A stretch of DNA of 36,878 nt from Pseudobdellovibrionaceae bacterium (GCA_023250715.1 JAHFAF010000015.1:1-36878), one strand, 5' to 3'; shown: positions 6,746 through 15,964, counted from the stretch's first letter. The notes: generated from the sequence alone by a model not told the origin. A program made the numbers and translations.

Positions 6746-7732
6746 ATGGCGGACAAATTGAAGATCATCCTCGTTGGAGACGCACCGCTCTATCAAACGA
6801 CCCTAAAAAAGTTGGGGCATTTGCCCCTTCTCTTTCCCGTGTCTCAGTTTTACGCGCCCAGCATCTTGAATCGCCTGGTGAATGAGGCCTTGCAATTCGT
6901 GGGACCTACGCCAGATTTCTGGGGCGCCGGGCGCATGGGAAAAATTTTGGAGAAGGAATTTGCCGCTTTTCAGCCGCATCTCGCAATTTTTTTCGATCCC
7001 ATCTATTTTTCACCTGTCACCCTTCAAAAGCTTCAAGAAAAGCACGCCATTCCTTTTTTTAGTTTTTTCTCAGACGATGCTTTCGTGCAGAAGAATGCAA
7101 GCCGCTTCTTTTACGAGTCGATCCCTCTTTACGATCTGCACTTCACGACTCGGCCGGAAAACGTTTCTGATTTTCTTCAGAACAAGGCTAGGCGGGCGAT
7201 TGCTCTGCCGATGGCGTTCTTTCCCATTGAAAAGGCAGTGAATCCTCCGCGTGAAAGCACGGTGGATGTGGGATTTTTTGGGAATCACTCTTCGGTGACG
7301 AAGGACAAATACCTGGCTCGTCTCGGCAGAGAAATTTCCTCTTTGGGAGTCTATCCAAAATATGAGGAGCTTTCTCAGTGGGCCCCAGCGGCGAAAATCG
7401 CGGCCGTTTTTTCGCCGAAGGGGGGAGCCGAGGATTCAAGTGATTACATGCTCGGTGTTCCGGGATGTGGAACTTTTCTTCTGCACGAGCGTAATGAGGA
7501 AGTGAAAGAAATTTTTCGAGAAGGGATCGAGGCCGAGTTTTTTTCAGAGTACACGGAGTTTCGTGACAAAATCGCTTTCTATCTGAAAAACCCCTCAGCT
7601 CGTCAGGACATCGCGAAGAAGGGCTACGATCGTGTCCACCGCCCCGATCTCTCGTTAGAACACCGAGTGCAAGCCATGCTGTGGGAATACCGCCAACTCA
7701 TCTCTTCGCCCCATTGGCGTCGCACTGCCTGA
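6746..7732 (+). CDS. CgeB-like glycosyltransferase family protein
   Basis: A 328-aa cytoplasmic protein with the two-domain architecture of CgeB/DUF3880-type glycosyltransferases (GT-B fold). The N-terminal Rossmann-like half contains LAIFFDPIYFSPVTLQKLQ and FSFFSDDAF, the usual 'd.....fsDdp' region. The C-terminal half contains VDVGFFGNHSS and the family's end block SSDYMLGVPGCGTFLLHERN, followed by EEVKEIFREGIEAEFFS and a final helix. Members transfer sugars to surface polysaccharide or glycoproteins; donor and acceptor cannot be read here. There is no clear ribosome binding site (GATAAAGTATAACG before ATG). It stands alone: the preceding gene is divergent and the next converges with a gap of four bases and no obvious terminator. 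Confidence 0.75.
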   Translation: MADKLKIILVGDAPLYQTTLKKLGHLPLLFPVSQFYAPSILNRLVNEALQFVGPTPDFWGAGRMGKILEKEFAAFQPHLAIFFDPIYFSPVTLQKLQEKHAIPFFSFFSDDAFVQKNASRFFYESIPLYDLHFTTRPENVSDFLQNKARRAIALPMAFFPIEKAVNPPRESTVDVGFFGNHSSVTKDKYLARLGREISSLGVYPKYEELSQWAPAAKIAAVFSPKGGAEDSSDYMLGVPGCGTFLLHERNEEVKEIFREGIEAEFFSEYTEFRDKIAFYLKNPSARQDIAKKGYDRVHRPDLSLEHRVQAMLWEYRQLISSPHWRRTA

Positions 7733-7736
7733 AGTA

Positions 7737-8789
7737 CTACGATTTCAACTCTGTCCACATTCGATTCATGTCATTTAACGTATCCCCGATATCCTCAAGG
7801 AAATGGAGCTTTTTTAGTGTCTCTCCTGTCGGGTAGGTGTTGATGTCGTTTTGTTCTTCTGGGGTCAGCAGTAGCCTTGCCGTTTTATTAGGCGTCGCAA
7901 GCGTGTTTTCGCGGATTAAGCGCAGGGCATTTTCCGGCTCGAGCCAGAAATCGATAAAGGCGTGAGCCTCTACTTTTCTCTTCCCGGTGATAGGAATCGA
8001 AAAATTATCCGTCCAAATCGTTCCGCCCTCTTTAGGAATGAAATATTGGATAGAGGCGTTTTCCTTATGCGCTTGGTTTGCATCCACGCTGAAGACATGG
8101 GCGATATTGACCTCGCCCTTCAATAGAAGGGGTCTCGGCTCGGAGGAAAAGGTAAGAATTCGGTTCCGGGCCTTTGAAATTTCCTGACGAGCCATTCCTA
8201 AATCGTCGGTCTTGGTACTGTTCAAGGAAAGGCCCTTCCAGGAAAGTACGGCCCCGAACACTTCTCGCATATCATCCAGGAGGGAGGTGTGCTGCCCGTC
8301 TGGCGATTCAAAGAGCATTTTCCAACTTACTCCCTCAGCCGGAATCTTCACCTTATCCACGTTCAACGCGATTCCGGTTGTTCCCCAGGTAAAGGGCACC
8401 GAATACTTCAACCCCGGGTCATAAGGCAGATTGCGGTAGAAATCATCCAAGTCCTTGAGATGTGGTAACGCGGCAGGATCAACGGGCGAAAGCATTTTGA
8501 GCATCGAAAGGCGGCGGACCATGTAATCGGAAGGCTGAATGAGATCGTAGCCCGTGGCCCCTGCCCGCAGTTTTGCAAAAAGCTCCTCATTGCTGGACAT
8601 GTAGCTGAGCTCCACATGCACGCCCGTTTTTGAAGTGAACTCCTTCAGAAGGCTATCGGGATAATAATTGCTCCAGGTCAGGACTCGAAGCGGCTGAGTC
8701 TCTCCACTTCCGCGCTGTCGAAGGTAAAACATCCCTCCAACGACTAGTGCCAACGCCAAGGTAAGAGTTAGGATCCTTTTAATACCCAT
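7737..8789 (-). CDS. potD: Spermidine/putrescine ABC transporter, substrate-binding protein
   Basis: A 350-aa periplasmic solute-binding protein, last gene of potABCD. The signal/anchor is RILTLTLALALVVGGMFYL. The mature part shows the PotD pattern: LRVLTWSNYYPDSLLKEFTS at the start, YDLIQPSDYMVRRL (hinge and ligand pocket), YSVPFTWGTTGIALNVDKV, and a long C-terminal lobe with YPTGETLKKLHFLEDIG. It captures a polyamine and delivers it to PotBC. AAGGAG lies about 12 bases before the ATG, and the start overlaps the end of potC by 22 bases. The Tyr/Trp/Asp box for the amine chain is plausible, but spermidine versus putrescine preference cannot be told. Confidence 0.88.
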   Translation of the reverse strand: MGIKRILTLTLALALVVGGMFYLRQRGSGETQPLRVLTWSNYYPDSLLKEFTSKTGVHVELSYMSSNEELFAKLRAGATGYDLIQPSDYMVRRLSMLKMLSPVDPAALPHLKDLDDFYRNLPYDPGLKYSVPFTWGTTGIALNVDKVKIPAEGVSWKMLFESPDGQHTSLLDDMREVFGAVLSWKGLSLNSTKTDDLGMARQEISKARNRILTFSSEPRPLLLKGEVNIAHVFSVDANQAHKENASIQYFIPKEGGTIWTDNFSIPITGKRKVEAHAFIDFWLEPENALRLIRENTLATPNKTARLLLTPEEQNDINTYPTGETLKKLHFLEDIGDTLNDMNRMWTELKS

Positions 8790-9565
8790 TTTCTACTTTG
8801 CTCCTTCGACAAAAGAATAAGGACTAACGCCGTACTTAAGAAAATCATGAGAAAAGAAAGGCCGTTCAGTTCCGGTGACAAGCCAATGCGCATCAGGGAA
8901 TAGATCTTGAGCGGCAAGGTTGTAAGGCCGGCACCGCTTGTGAAAAACGAAATCAAAAAATCGTCGAATGAAAGGGTAAAGGCGAGAAGCCACCCACCCA
9001 TGACTCCAGGAAGAATATTCGGAAGGGTAACCTTCAAGAACGTCTCGGACGGTTTTGCGCCGAGATCTTGTGCTGCTTCGGAAAGATGCGGGTCTAACTT
9101 TCTCAGCTGCTCCACCATGATGAAGTAAACAAAACTCGCGCTAAAACTCGCATGCGCCAACACCACGGTCGGCATCCCCAAAGGAATTTTCCAGATCAAG
9201 AAGAAGAGAAGAAGGGACAATCCAGTAATTACTTCTGGGAGAAGGATGGGCAACATAATCAGCGTTTGAATTGAAATGGGAAGAAGCGATGCGATGGGCG
9301 TCAGGCCCACGGCCCCCGCGGTTCCGATAGCTACCGCAAGCGTCGCCGAACAAACGCCGATGAGAATGCTATTGGTAAGGGGCTCCCAAAGACTTCCGCT
9401 CTCCCAGAGTTTCCACATCCATTTCAGAGTGAATCCGCTACTGAGGCTATTCGGGTTTTCCAAAAACGCCTGCAAGATGAGATAGAGCAGAGGCAAATAG
9501 AGGAAGGTGATCGTGAGAAAGAACATTCCTGTCACGAACTGATTAGGCTTTACCGCATTCCTCAT
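8768..9565 (-). CDS. potC: Spermidine/putrescine ABC transporter permease
   Basis: Polytopic inner-membrane permease of the polyamine importer. The start at 9565 is preferred over an upstream one at 9586 because its ATG overlaps the stop of potB as ATGA. About six membrane helices are seen, beginning FVTGMFFLTITFLYLPLLYL. The coupling loop that contacts PotA reads LSEAAQDLGAKPSETFLKVT (EAA motif: EAA---G---------L-P), and LSFDDFLISFF is the conserved PotC segment after it. Works with PotB as a heterodimer. Length of about 265 aa fits the family. Confidence 0.9.
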   Translation of the reverse strand: MRNAVKPNQFVTGMFFLTITFLYLPLLYLILQAFLENPNSLSSGFTLKWMWKLWESGSLWEPLTNSILIGVCSATLAVAIGTAGAVGLTPIASLLPISIQTLIMLPILLPEVITGLSLLLFFLIWKIPLGMPTVVLAHASFSASFVYFIMVEQLRKLDPHLSEAAQDLGAKPSETFLKVTLPNILPGVMGGWLLAFTLSFDDFLISFFTSGAGLTTLPLKIYSLMRIGLSPELNGLSFLMIFLSTALVLILLSKEQSRKWVLKGS

Positions 9566-10398
9566 GCGGTTTTCTCCGCCTGCCATCGAGTTTGCAGATA
9601 AAGAGCCAAGAATAAGAAAACCGAAAGCAGCCCCGCGATCGAAGAGCCGAAAGGCCAGTCTTGCATTACGAAGAATTGGCTTACCATAATATTGCCGAGA
9701 AACATTTCCTTAGCGCCGCCTAATAAGTCAGGAATGACGTACTCGCCCATCATCGGAACAAAGACGAAGAGGCTTCCCACCAGGACACCTTCCTTGATGT
9801 TGGGTACGACCACCCGCCAAAAGGTATTTACGCGGTTCGCGCCTAAGTCTTGTGCAGCTTCTCTAAAGGAGGGATCCAGCTTCTCCAGTGCCGAGTAAAT
9901 GGGGACCACCAGAAAAGGGAGGTAGTTATAGACCAAGCCGAGATAAACCCCCGTACGGGTGTAAAGGATTTCAAGTGGGGTATGGATCAAACCGAATCCT
10001 AGTAGAATTTGATTTAGAAGTCCGTGGTTTCCCGCGAGGGAAATAATTCCGTAAATGCGCAAAATAAAATTCGTCCAAAAGGGAATGAAAAGAAGCACGA
10101 GACCCAGCTGCTTCATCGGCCCTTGGGCGCGCGCCAGGTAGTAAGCGACGGGAAACCCCACCATCAGGCAGGTCGAAGTGGCGATGAACGCAAGCCAAAG
10201 CGTTTTCAATAACACGCGTGCGTAAATCCAATCGAAACAGCGCAAATAGTTTTCGAAAGTAACGATGAATTGATACCCGCCGTATTCTCCCTTTTGCAAA
10301 AAACTCATGCCGAGAATGAGAAGGAAGGGAAGAAGAGTGAAGAAGCTCAACCAACCGATGAAGGAAAGGGCACTCGACGGGAGCTTATTCAGCTTCAC
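9562..10398 (-). CDS. potB: Spermidine/putrescine ABC transporter permease
   Basis: A 278-aa inner-membrane permease with about six transmembrane segments (first: ALSFIGWLSFFTLLPFLLIL). The EAA coupling loop is FREAAQDLGANRVNTFWRVV, followed by MMGEYVIPDLLGG, the conserved PotB segment. SFLQKGEYGGYQFIVTFENY is the typical periplasmic loop after helix 1. The start overlaps the end of potA by four bases (ATGA), and the end overlaps potC likewise, so the transporter genes are translationally coupled in the order A-B-C-D. Confidence 0.9.
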   Translation of the reverse strand: MKLNKLPSSALSFIGWLSFFTLLPFLLILGMSFLQKGEYGGYQFIVTFENYLRCFDWIYARVLLKTLWLAFIATSTCLMVGFPVAYYLARAQGPMKQLGLVLLFIPFWTNFILRIYGIISLAGNHGLLNQILLGFGLIHTPLEILYTRTGVYLGLVYNYLPFLVVPIYSALEKLDPSFREAAQDLGANRVNTFWRVVVPNIKEGVLVGSLFVFVPMMGEYVIPDLLGGAKEMFLGNIMVSQFFVMQDWPFGSSIAGLLSVFLFLALYLQTRWQAEKTA

Positions 10399-11513
10399 GA
10401 CTTAGCACTCTCCCCGGCGGGAAGAATGATGGCGTCCTCGCTTCGCCAGGAGAGGTAAATCTTATCGCCGGGATTGAGGCTTCGTTTTTTCAGGCGCTCA
10501 AGCTCCGGCTCGAACACTTTGAAGCTATGGCAGACAGTTTTCACCAAATATTCCGTTCTCGAGCCCAGATAACTGAGTTCCTGCACTTCACCCTCAACGA
10601 TATTTTCTTGGGTGGACGAGCGTTGTCTGAGTAAGCGCATTTTCTCCGGCCGCAAGAGCAGCGAGACTTGGCGTGGGTAGACCACACCGTTTCTTTTAAT
10701 CTTAAAATTCCCCATCTGAGATTGGACCGACCAAACGCTCGCATCCGGCCCTTCATGAATCTCTCCCGGAATTTCATTCACGGGGCCGATGAAGCGCGCC
10801 ACGAAATTATCCGTCGGGTCTTCATAGATCGATTTCGGCGTACCGACTTGAAGGCACTTGCCATCGCGCATGACGGCCAAGCGATCGGAGAGCTGCAGGG
10901 CCTCTTCCTGGTCGTGTGTCACCATGATGAACGTCGAACCTACTCTCCGGCAGAGCGCGCGCAGCTCTTCGCGCATCTTCAATCGAAGTGCTGGATCGAG
11001 CGCCGAGAGGGGTTCATCCAAAAGCAACACAGAAGGCTTTCCCACAAGCGCTCGAGCGAGAGCCACGCGCTGGGATTGGCCGCCGCTAATTTGGTGAATT
11101 CGGCGGTCTTTTAGATCCTCGATCTCTACCAGCCGAAGGGCGTCGAGCACTCGGCTTTCAATTTCAAGCTTTCCCACTTTTTTTAGGCGAAGGCTGAAGG
11201 CGATGTTGTCGAAAACATTCAGATGGGGAAAGAGAGCATATCGTTGGAACACGGTGTGAATATTGCGCTGGTGCGGGGGAAGGGTGGTGATGTCTTGGGT
11301 CCCTAGTAGGATATTGCCAGTGGTGACCTGCTCGAATCCGCCGATGAGTCTTAAGACAGTTGTCTTTCCGCAACCGCTCGGGCCAAGGAGGCAGAAGAAC
11401 TCTCCCGGATTTACAGTAAGGTTTAAGGGGTCTAAACGAAATCCCCCAAACTCCTTACTCACGGCGTTAAGCTGTAGGAGCATGCCGAATTTAATAAAGG
11501 AATTGCGCATCAT
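10395..11513 (-). CDS. potA: Spermidine/putrescine ABC transporter ATP-binding protein
   Basis: The ATPase subunit that powers the PotBC permease. Walker A is GPSGCGKTT (44-52), the Q-loop is VFQRYALFPHLNV, the ABC signature is ISGGQSQRVALARAL (142-156; Ile replaces the usual Leu), Walker B is SVLLLDEPLSALD, and the H-loop is VTHDQEEAL. The C-terminal 130 residues form the TOBE/OB regulatory region (LLLRPEKMRL). Three starts are possible: 11513, 11510 and 11483. The last gives the family-typical beginning MLLQLNAVSKEFGG but has no ribosome binding site; 11513 has only a weak AGAAAAGA. The divergent ureohydrolase gene starts 16 bases away, so their promoters must overlap or lie inside coding sequence. 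Confidence 0.92.
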   Translation of the reverse strand: MMRNSFIKFGMLLQLNAVSKEFGGFRLDPLNLTVNPGEFFCLLGPSGCGKTTVLRLIGGFEQVTTGNILLGTQDITTLPPHQRNIHTVFQRYALFPHLNVFDNIAFSLRLKKVGKLEIESRVLDALRLVEIEDLKDRRIHQISGGQSQRVALARALVGKPSVLLLDEPLSALDPALRLKMREELRALCRRVGSTFIMVTHDQEEALQLSDRLAVMRDGKCLQVGTPKSIYEDPTDNFVARFIGPVNEIPGEIHEGPDASVWSVQSQMGNFKIKRNGVVYPRQVSLLLRPEKMRLLRQRSSTQENIVEGEVQELSYLGSRTEYLVKTVCHSFKVFEPELERLKKRSLNPGDKIYLSWRSEDAIILPAGESAKS

Positions 11514-11529
11514 TTGCTATTCTTTTCTG

Positions 11530-12603
11530 ATGAATTTACCGGCCTTAGAGCGTCTCCGTCTTTTCCTCCGGCCTCCCGGGCGGGGAATTTTCACCTTCTC
11601 CACTGGAGGAGGCTATGCGACTCCTCTCTTACGCGGAATTTATGGGTCGAGTGAGTCCGCGCAAGTGCAAAATGCCTGGGAAGATTCCCTGCAACGCATC
11701 CGGCGGGTCTCCACTCTTATTTTGGGAATTCCTTCGGACACCGGAGCCGGAATTTTAAGAGGGGCAAACTTTGGTCCGCTTGGGGTGCGGCTCGCTTATT
11801 TGAAACGCTTTGGAGCCTTGCCCAAGAATGTGGTGGATGTGGGGGACGTGATCGTGGTGCCGCAACTTCTGCACGATGAGATGCTGAGCGAGGGACAGAA
11901 GGCCGCGACTCGTGCCGAGCTCTATCCGGGAATAGAAGAAAAGCTCCCGGTGTCCCCTCTTTCCATCGCCGAGGAAGTTTTGAACGCGCTTTATGAACTG
12001 AATCCTCAAGCTCAAGTGCTCATCATTGGTGGGGACCACAGCGTCAGCTGGCCTGCGATGCTCTATTGTCGCAAGCGGTGTGGGGATAATTTTGGGGTGC
12101 TTCATTTTGATGCCCATACGGATCTTTTAGAAAATCGAGTAGGCGTGAAGTACTGCTTTGCGACCTGGGCCCGACACGCCTTGCAGCTAATGAAGCCGCA
12201 TCATCTAGTTCAAGTGGGTTTAAGAACCTCGAGCCACACGAAGGAATATTGGGAGCAGATGCTCCCGGTCACTCAGTTCTGGGCACATGAGATTCGGGGG
12301 AGGGAAACGGAAATGCTGGAAAAGATTCTGGCGCACTTTCATCAGTTGAAAATTAAGCAGCTCTATCTCTCCAACGACATCGACGGCACCGACATGGCGG
12401 AAGCTCCAGCAACAGGTACGCCTGAGAAAGAGGGCCTTACGGCACAGTTCGTCTTGGCGCTTAGCGAAAGAGCGAAAAAGGAATTCGATCTTATTGGCGG
12501 CGATGTGGTGGAGGTGGCCCCTCCTCTTTCCGGTGAGTGGGATTTCGCCCAAGAAAAAACTAGCTTACTCGGCGCTCAATACTTGAACTCTCTTATAAAG
12601 TAA
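11530..12603 (+). CDS. Ureohydrolase (agmatinase/arginase-like)
   Basis: A 357-aa enzyme of the arginase/agmatinase/formiminoglutamase family, which hydrolyses guanidino compounds at a two-manganese centre. Visible metal motifs: GGDHS (His170), HFDAHTDL (Asp194, His196, Asp198) and SNDIDGTDMAEAPATGTPEK (Asp283, Asp285). VVEVAPPL is also typical. The helix normally containing the second substrate histidine ('HG' block) reads GVKYCFATWARHAL, so substrate choice is unclear. The N-terminal extension of about 60 residues is unusual. The neighbouring polyamine importer suggests a role in agmatine/putrescine or arginine use, but this is inference. The ATG at 11530 lacks a ribosome binding site; the longer upstream reading frame is only the shadow of potA. 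Confidence 0.8.
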   Translation: MNLPALERLRLFLRPPGRGIFTFSTGGGYATPLLRGIYGSSESAQVQNAWEDSLQRIRRVSTLILGIPSDTGAGILRGANFGPLGVRLAYLKRFGALPKNVVDVGDVIVVPQLLHDEMLSEGQKAATRAELYPGIEEKLPVSPLSIAEEVLNALYELNPQAQVLIIGGDHSVSWPAMLYCRKRCGDNFGVLHFDAHTDLLENRVGVKYCFATWARHALQLMKPHHLVQVGLRTSSHTKEYWEQMLPVTQFWAHEIRGRETEMLEKILAHFHQLKIKQLYLSNDIDGTDMAEAPATGTPEKEGLTAQFVLALSERAKKEFDLIGGDVVEVAPPLSGEWDFAQEKTSLLGAQYLNSLIK

Positions 12604-12620
12604 GGGTACCTTTTCCGCCC

Positions 12621-13907
12621 GTGCTCCGAAAATTGGAAAGCCCGTACTTTATAGCGTCGCTATTTTCCGTTCTACTCGGACTCCATCTCTTCCATCTTTT
12701 GCACTTTAGTTTAAATCTTCCGCTTGGGGATGAGTGGGTCATGCTCAAGTCGAACGGGTTGCCCCGGGGATTGACTTGGGGGTGGCTCCTGGAACGACAT
12801 AATGAGCATAAAATTGTCCTGACCAAACTCCAAATACTTCTCTCTGTCGCGGTGGATGGGTGGAATGTCGTACACATTCAGGTCTTCAATCTCTTTTTTT
12901 ACTTTGCGTGGATTCTTTGGCTTGGGTTTTTCCTTCACGAGCAAGCAACCGACCTTCCGAAAGGAGTAATCGCAGCCCTTCTGCTTTTTTTGGGGTCTTT
13001 AATCAATTGTGAGAACCACAGTTGGGCCTTTCAGTCGCAGTTTCATTTTGGTGTCGCTTTTCTCTCTGTTGGGGCCTTCTTTCTTTTTCGCCCCGGACTA
13101 TCGAATACCTTTCTCGGGAGTGCATTTTGCGTACTTTCCATGTTTAGCGTGGGCTTCGGAGTTCCCGGAGCGCTTACGGTTTTTTCCCTATTCGGGGTTT
13201 TCATTTTGTTGGGGCGACGCGAGCAATGGCGGGAACTTGTCTTAGCATGCTCCATGGGAACGGCGGCGTTGTGGCTTTGGCTTTTTTACGATGCAGCCAT
13301 CGATAATGGGACTCTCATTCTGCCTCATCGTTTGAAGTTTTGGAGATTTCTGGCAGGGCTTGTCTCCTTGGGTTTTGGTTTTGAGGGAGAAGGTAGGGAG
13401 TGGTGGGACTTTCTGATCCTCTTTGGAGTATTGGGCTCTCTTCTGCTTCTCCTCGTGCGCCGGCGTTTTCGATTAAATTCCAAGGAGTCGGCAACCGTCG
13501 CGTTAACAGCCGCTTACCTCTCCTCGGCGGGCCTCATGGCTGCCGGCCGGGCGGCCCGTTTCGGTGTCGAATATGCGAAGAGATCGCGGTATTCCGAAGT
13601 GACGATGGCGCTTGTTCCCTTGACTGGTCTTCTCCTCTTTCAGGCGATCCCTAGGGGGAAGTGGCGGGGCTGGGCTTTGGGTGTGGTATGGGCGGTTGCC
13701 TTTCTGGGGTATTCGAACAATTGGAACTTTCGCGTCTATAACGCAACTCTGAGAGGCAAACAAATAGGACTGGAATGCATCCAAAATTTCTACACAAATT
13801 TGGGGACGGACCACTGCGCTACTGTGCATGAAGAGGCTTTGGCGGATTATTTGGCCGAAGCCAAGCGAATGCGACTCTCTTTCTTTAGAGATCTTCAAAA
13901 TCCCTAG
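12621..13907 (+). CDS. Polytopic membrane protein, possible lipid-linked glycosyltransferase
   Basis: A 428-aa protein starting at GTG 12621, with about ten hydrophobic segments. The first extracytoplasmic loop reads LGDEWVMLKSNGL and then LLERHNEHKIVLTK. An acidic Asp-Glu pair after helix 1 and a 'HNEH' motif are features of PMT/ArnT-like (GT-C) membrane glycosyltransferases and of a large uncharacterised bacterial family; catalytic use is inferred. The C-terminal 60 residues form a soluble tail with paired cysteines (GLECIQNF, TDHCATVHEE). It lies 17 bases after the ureohydrolase and 21 before the ATP-grasp gene, in one apparent operon. A direct role with either neighbour cannot be read. 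Confidence 0.55.
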   Translation: MLRKLESPYFIASLFSVLLGLHLFHLLHFSLNLPLGDEWVMLKSNGLPRGLTWGWLLERHNEHKIVLTKLQILLSVAVDGWNVVHIQVFNLFFYFAWILWLGFFLHEQATDLPKGVIAALLLFLGSLINCENHSWAFQSQFHFGVAFLSVGAFFLFRPGLSNTFLGSAFCVLSMFSVGFGVPGALTVFSLFGVFILLGRREQWRELVLACSMGTAALWLWLFYDAAIDNGTLILPHRLKFWRFLAGLVSLGFGFEGEGREWWDFLILFGVLGSLLLLLVRRRFRLNSKESATVALTAAYLSSAGLMAAGRAARFGVEYAKRSRYSEVTMALVPLTGLLLFQAIPRGKWRGWALGVVWAVAFLGYSNNWNFRVYNATLRGKQIGLECIQNFYTNLGTDHCATVHEEALADYLAEAKRMRLSFFRDLQNP

Positions 13908-13928
13908 TTCTGTGTTATTTAATCCCCT

Positions 13929-15956
13929 GTGAAGATAGCGTTTGTTTTCAACCGAAAAACCAATGACTCTCTAGAACAGGCCGAGTTTGATACGCCGGAT
14001 ACCATTGCGGCGATTCACAACGCCCTCGCGAGTGGCGGCCACGAGGTTCTGGACGTGGAAATGGCGTTGGAAGACTCCGTTTCAAGCTGGCTTCGGCGGC
14101 TCTCCGAGGTAAAACCCGACATTATTTTTAATACGGCTGAGGGCTATTATGGCATCGGGCGGGAGAGTCTCGGGCCGACTTTGTTCGAACAGCTGAAGAT
14201 CCCTTATGTGGGATCGGGCCCTTATGGGTGTTTTCTCACCCTCGATAAATTCTTGACGAAGCAGATGGTGGCCAGTCGCAAAGTACCGGTGGTGGAAGGG
14301 TATTTCGTCAACTCTCAGGAAGAGCTGCAGAGCATTGCAAAAGAGGTGTATTACCCCGCCTTCGTGAAGCCCAATTATGAAGGATCGAGTAAGGGAATCA
14401 CAGAGCGATCCGTGTGCAAGGATGCGTCCGAGCTTTTAAGTTACGGCTCGGAATCCTTGAAACTATTTCCGAACGGGATTTTGGTCGAACGCTATATTCC
14501 GGGAAGAGACGTCTCGGTTCCCTACATTGCGGGCCTGGGAGATAGCGGGGTGCTGGAGCCGCTAGAGTATGTCTTCCAAGGGCGCACCGAGAGCCAGATT
14601 TACGACTACGACTTAAAGAACAAGTACGACGACGCTGTGTCAGTGCGTTGTCCGGCTCAGCTCGAACCCGGGATTCGCGCACAGATTTTCGAATTGATGA
14701 AGCGGGTGATCCCTGCGGTCGGTGTGGTCGATTTCGCGCGCGCGGATTTTAGAATCAGCCCGGAAGGTGAAGTCTATTTTCTGGAGCTCAATGCCTTGCC
14801 GAGCTTGCAGCCAGGGGCTGGAATATTCGAAGCGACCCATTGTCTTGGGCTCGATTACAATCAAACGATCTTAAAGATGTTGGATGCCGCGGTTGCTCGG
14901 CTGAAACTAAAGCAAACAAAAGCTCCCGGCCGCTTGCGAACGACTACGCCTCGGGTGGGGCTCGTCTATAATTTAAAAAGGAAAGATCCGGGCGATCCCG
15001 ATTACGAACGGGAGGCTGAGTTTGATTCGCAGAAAACGGTCGATGTTCTGCGTTCGACGATTGAAAGGTTTGGCTGTCCGGTCATTCCCATCGAAGCGAC
15101 GAAAACCCTCTCGGAAAATCTCCTCGAGCTCCGGGTGGATGTCGTTTTCAATATTGCCGAAGGTTCGAATAAACGGGCGCGAGAAGCTCAAGTTCCAGCC
15201 GTATGTGATTTGCTTGGAATTGAGCATACAGGGAGTGACGCCACTTGTTTGGCCATTACTTTGGATAAGGCCATCACGAAGAAACTCTTAAGTCAGGACG
15301 GCATTCTCACTCCGAACTATCGTCTTTATCAGGGCGGCCGCCAAATCGAGGCGGGCTTAAGATTTCCGGTCATTGTAAAACCCAATCACGAGGGCACCTC
15401 CAAGGGTATCGGCGGTAAATCGGTCGTGATGAGCCAGGAAGAGATGCTGGAAGAGGCTCAATCGCAATGGCGAAGATTTCAAGAGCCCATTCTTTGCGAA
15501 GAATATATCGAGGGGCGTGAGTACACAATTGGAGTCTTGGGCAGCAGTACTTTGAAAATCTTGGGGCCGATGGAGATTAAGTTCGGCGCCGGTGCCGGCC
15601 AATACCCGGTCTATTCCTTCGAGGCGAAGCACGCACCGATGGAAAATGATATTTTTTCCGTGGTCTGCCCGGTTTCCTTGGGGAAGGAACAAGATCGAAA
15701 AATCCTCCAATTCGCGAAAAAAGTATTTCGTTCCTTGGGTTGTCGCGATGTCGGCCGGATCGATTTTCGTATCGATAATCGGGGGAATATTTTCTTCCTC
15801 GAGATCAATCCTTTGCCAGGGCTTGCTCCGGCCTTTAGCGATCTCGTCGTTATGGCCGAAAAATGTGGCATGACCTATGAAAGTCTCATTAAACGGATTT
15901 TAGCTCCGGCCATCCAACGCTGGAGAAACGTTGGCCGCATGCGCGTAGTTACCTAA
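13929..15956 (+). CDS. Double ATP-grasp protein, two D-Ala-D-Ala-ligase-like halves
   Basis: A 675-aa protein starting at GTG 13929, made of two homologous ATP-grasp units (about 1-330 and 340-675). Half 1: DIIFNTAEGYYGIGRES, then PAFVKPNYEGSSKGI (145-157), then FARADFRISPEGEVYFLELN with Asp273, Glu286 and Asn288 as magnesium ligands. Half 2: DVVFNIAEGSNKRAREA, then VIVKPNHEGTSKGI, then GRIDFRIDNRGNIFFLEINP with Asp612, Glu625 and Asn627. Both halves keep the ATP and metal residues, so both may be active. Members of this superfamily join a carboxylate to an amine using ATP, via an acyl phosphate. The Ddl-like type makes D-Ala-D-Ala, but the SSVG loop of true Ddl is SSKG here, so the substrates are uncertain. 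It is followed after 8 bases by a P1/DmpA peptidase. Confidence 0.8.
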   Translation: MKIAFVFNRKTNDSLEQAEFDTPDTIAAIHNALASGGHEVLDVEMALEDSVSSWLRRLSEVKPDIIFNTAEGYYGIGRESLGPTLFEQLKIPYVGSGPYGCFLTLDKFLTKQMVASRKVPVVEGYFVNSQEELQSIAKEVYYPAFVKPNYEGSSKGITERSVCKDASELLSYGSESLKLFPNGILVERYIPGRDVSVPYIAGLGDSGVLEPLEYVFQGRTESQIYDYDLKNKYDDAVSVRCPAQLEPGIRAQIFELMKRVIPAVGVVDFARADFRISPEGEVYFLELNALPSLQPGAGIFEATHCLGLDYNQTILKMLDAAVARLKLKQTKAPGRLRTTTPRVGLVYNLKRKDPGDPDYEREAEFDSQKTVDVLRSTIERFGCPVIPIEATKTLSENLLELRVDVVFNIAEGSNKRAREAQVPAVCDLLGIEHTGSDATCLAITLDKAITKKLLSQDGILTPNYRLYQGGRQIEAGLRFPVIVKPNHEGTSKGIGGKSVVMSQEEMLEEAQSQWRRFQEPILCEEYIEGREYTIGVLGSSTLKILGPMEIKFGAGAGQYPVYSFEAKHAPMENDIFSVVCPVSLGKEQDRKILQFAKKVFRSLGCRDVGRIDFRIDNRGNIFFLEINPLPGLAPAFSDLVVMAEKCGMTYESLIKRILAPAIQRWRNVGRMRVVT

Positions 15957-15964
15957 AGTTAACC

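Noticed and set aside
10668-11114. Plus-strand 148-aa ORF
   Set aside because: Antisense to the conserved potA ATPase region.
11263-11529. N-terminal extension of the ureohydrolase to 446 aa
   Set aside because: The first 89 residues are antisense to potA and not protein-like for this family; the ATG at 11530 is preferred.
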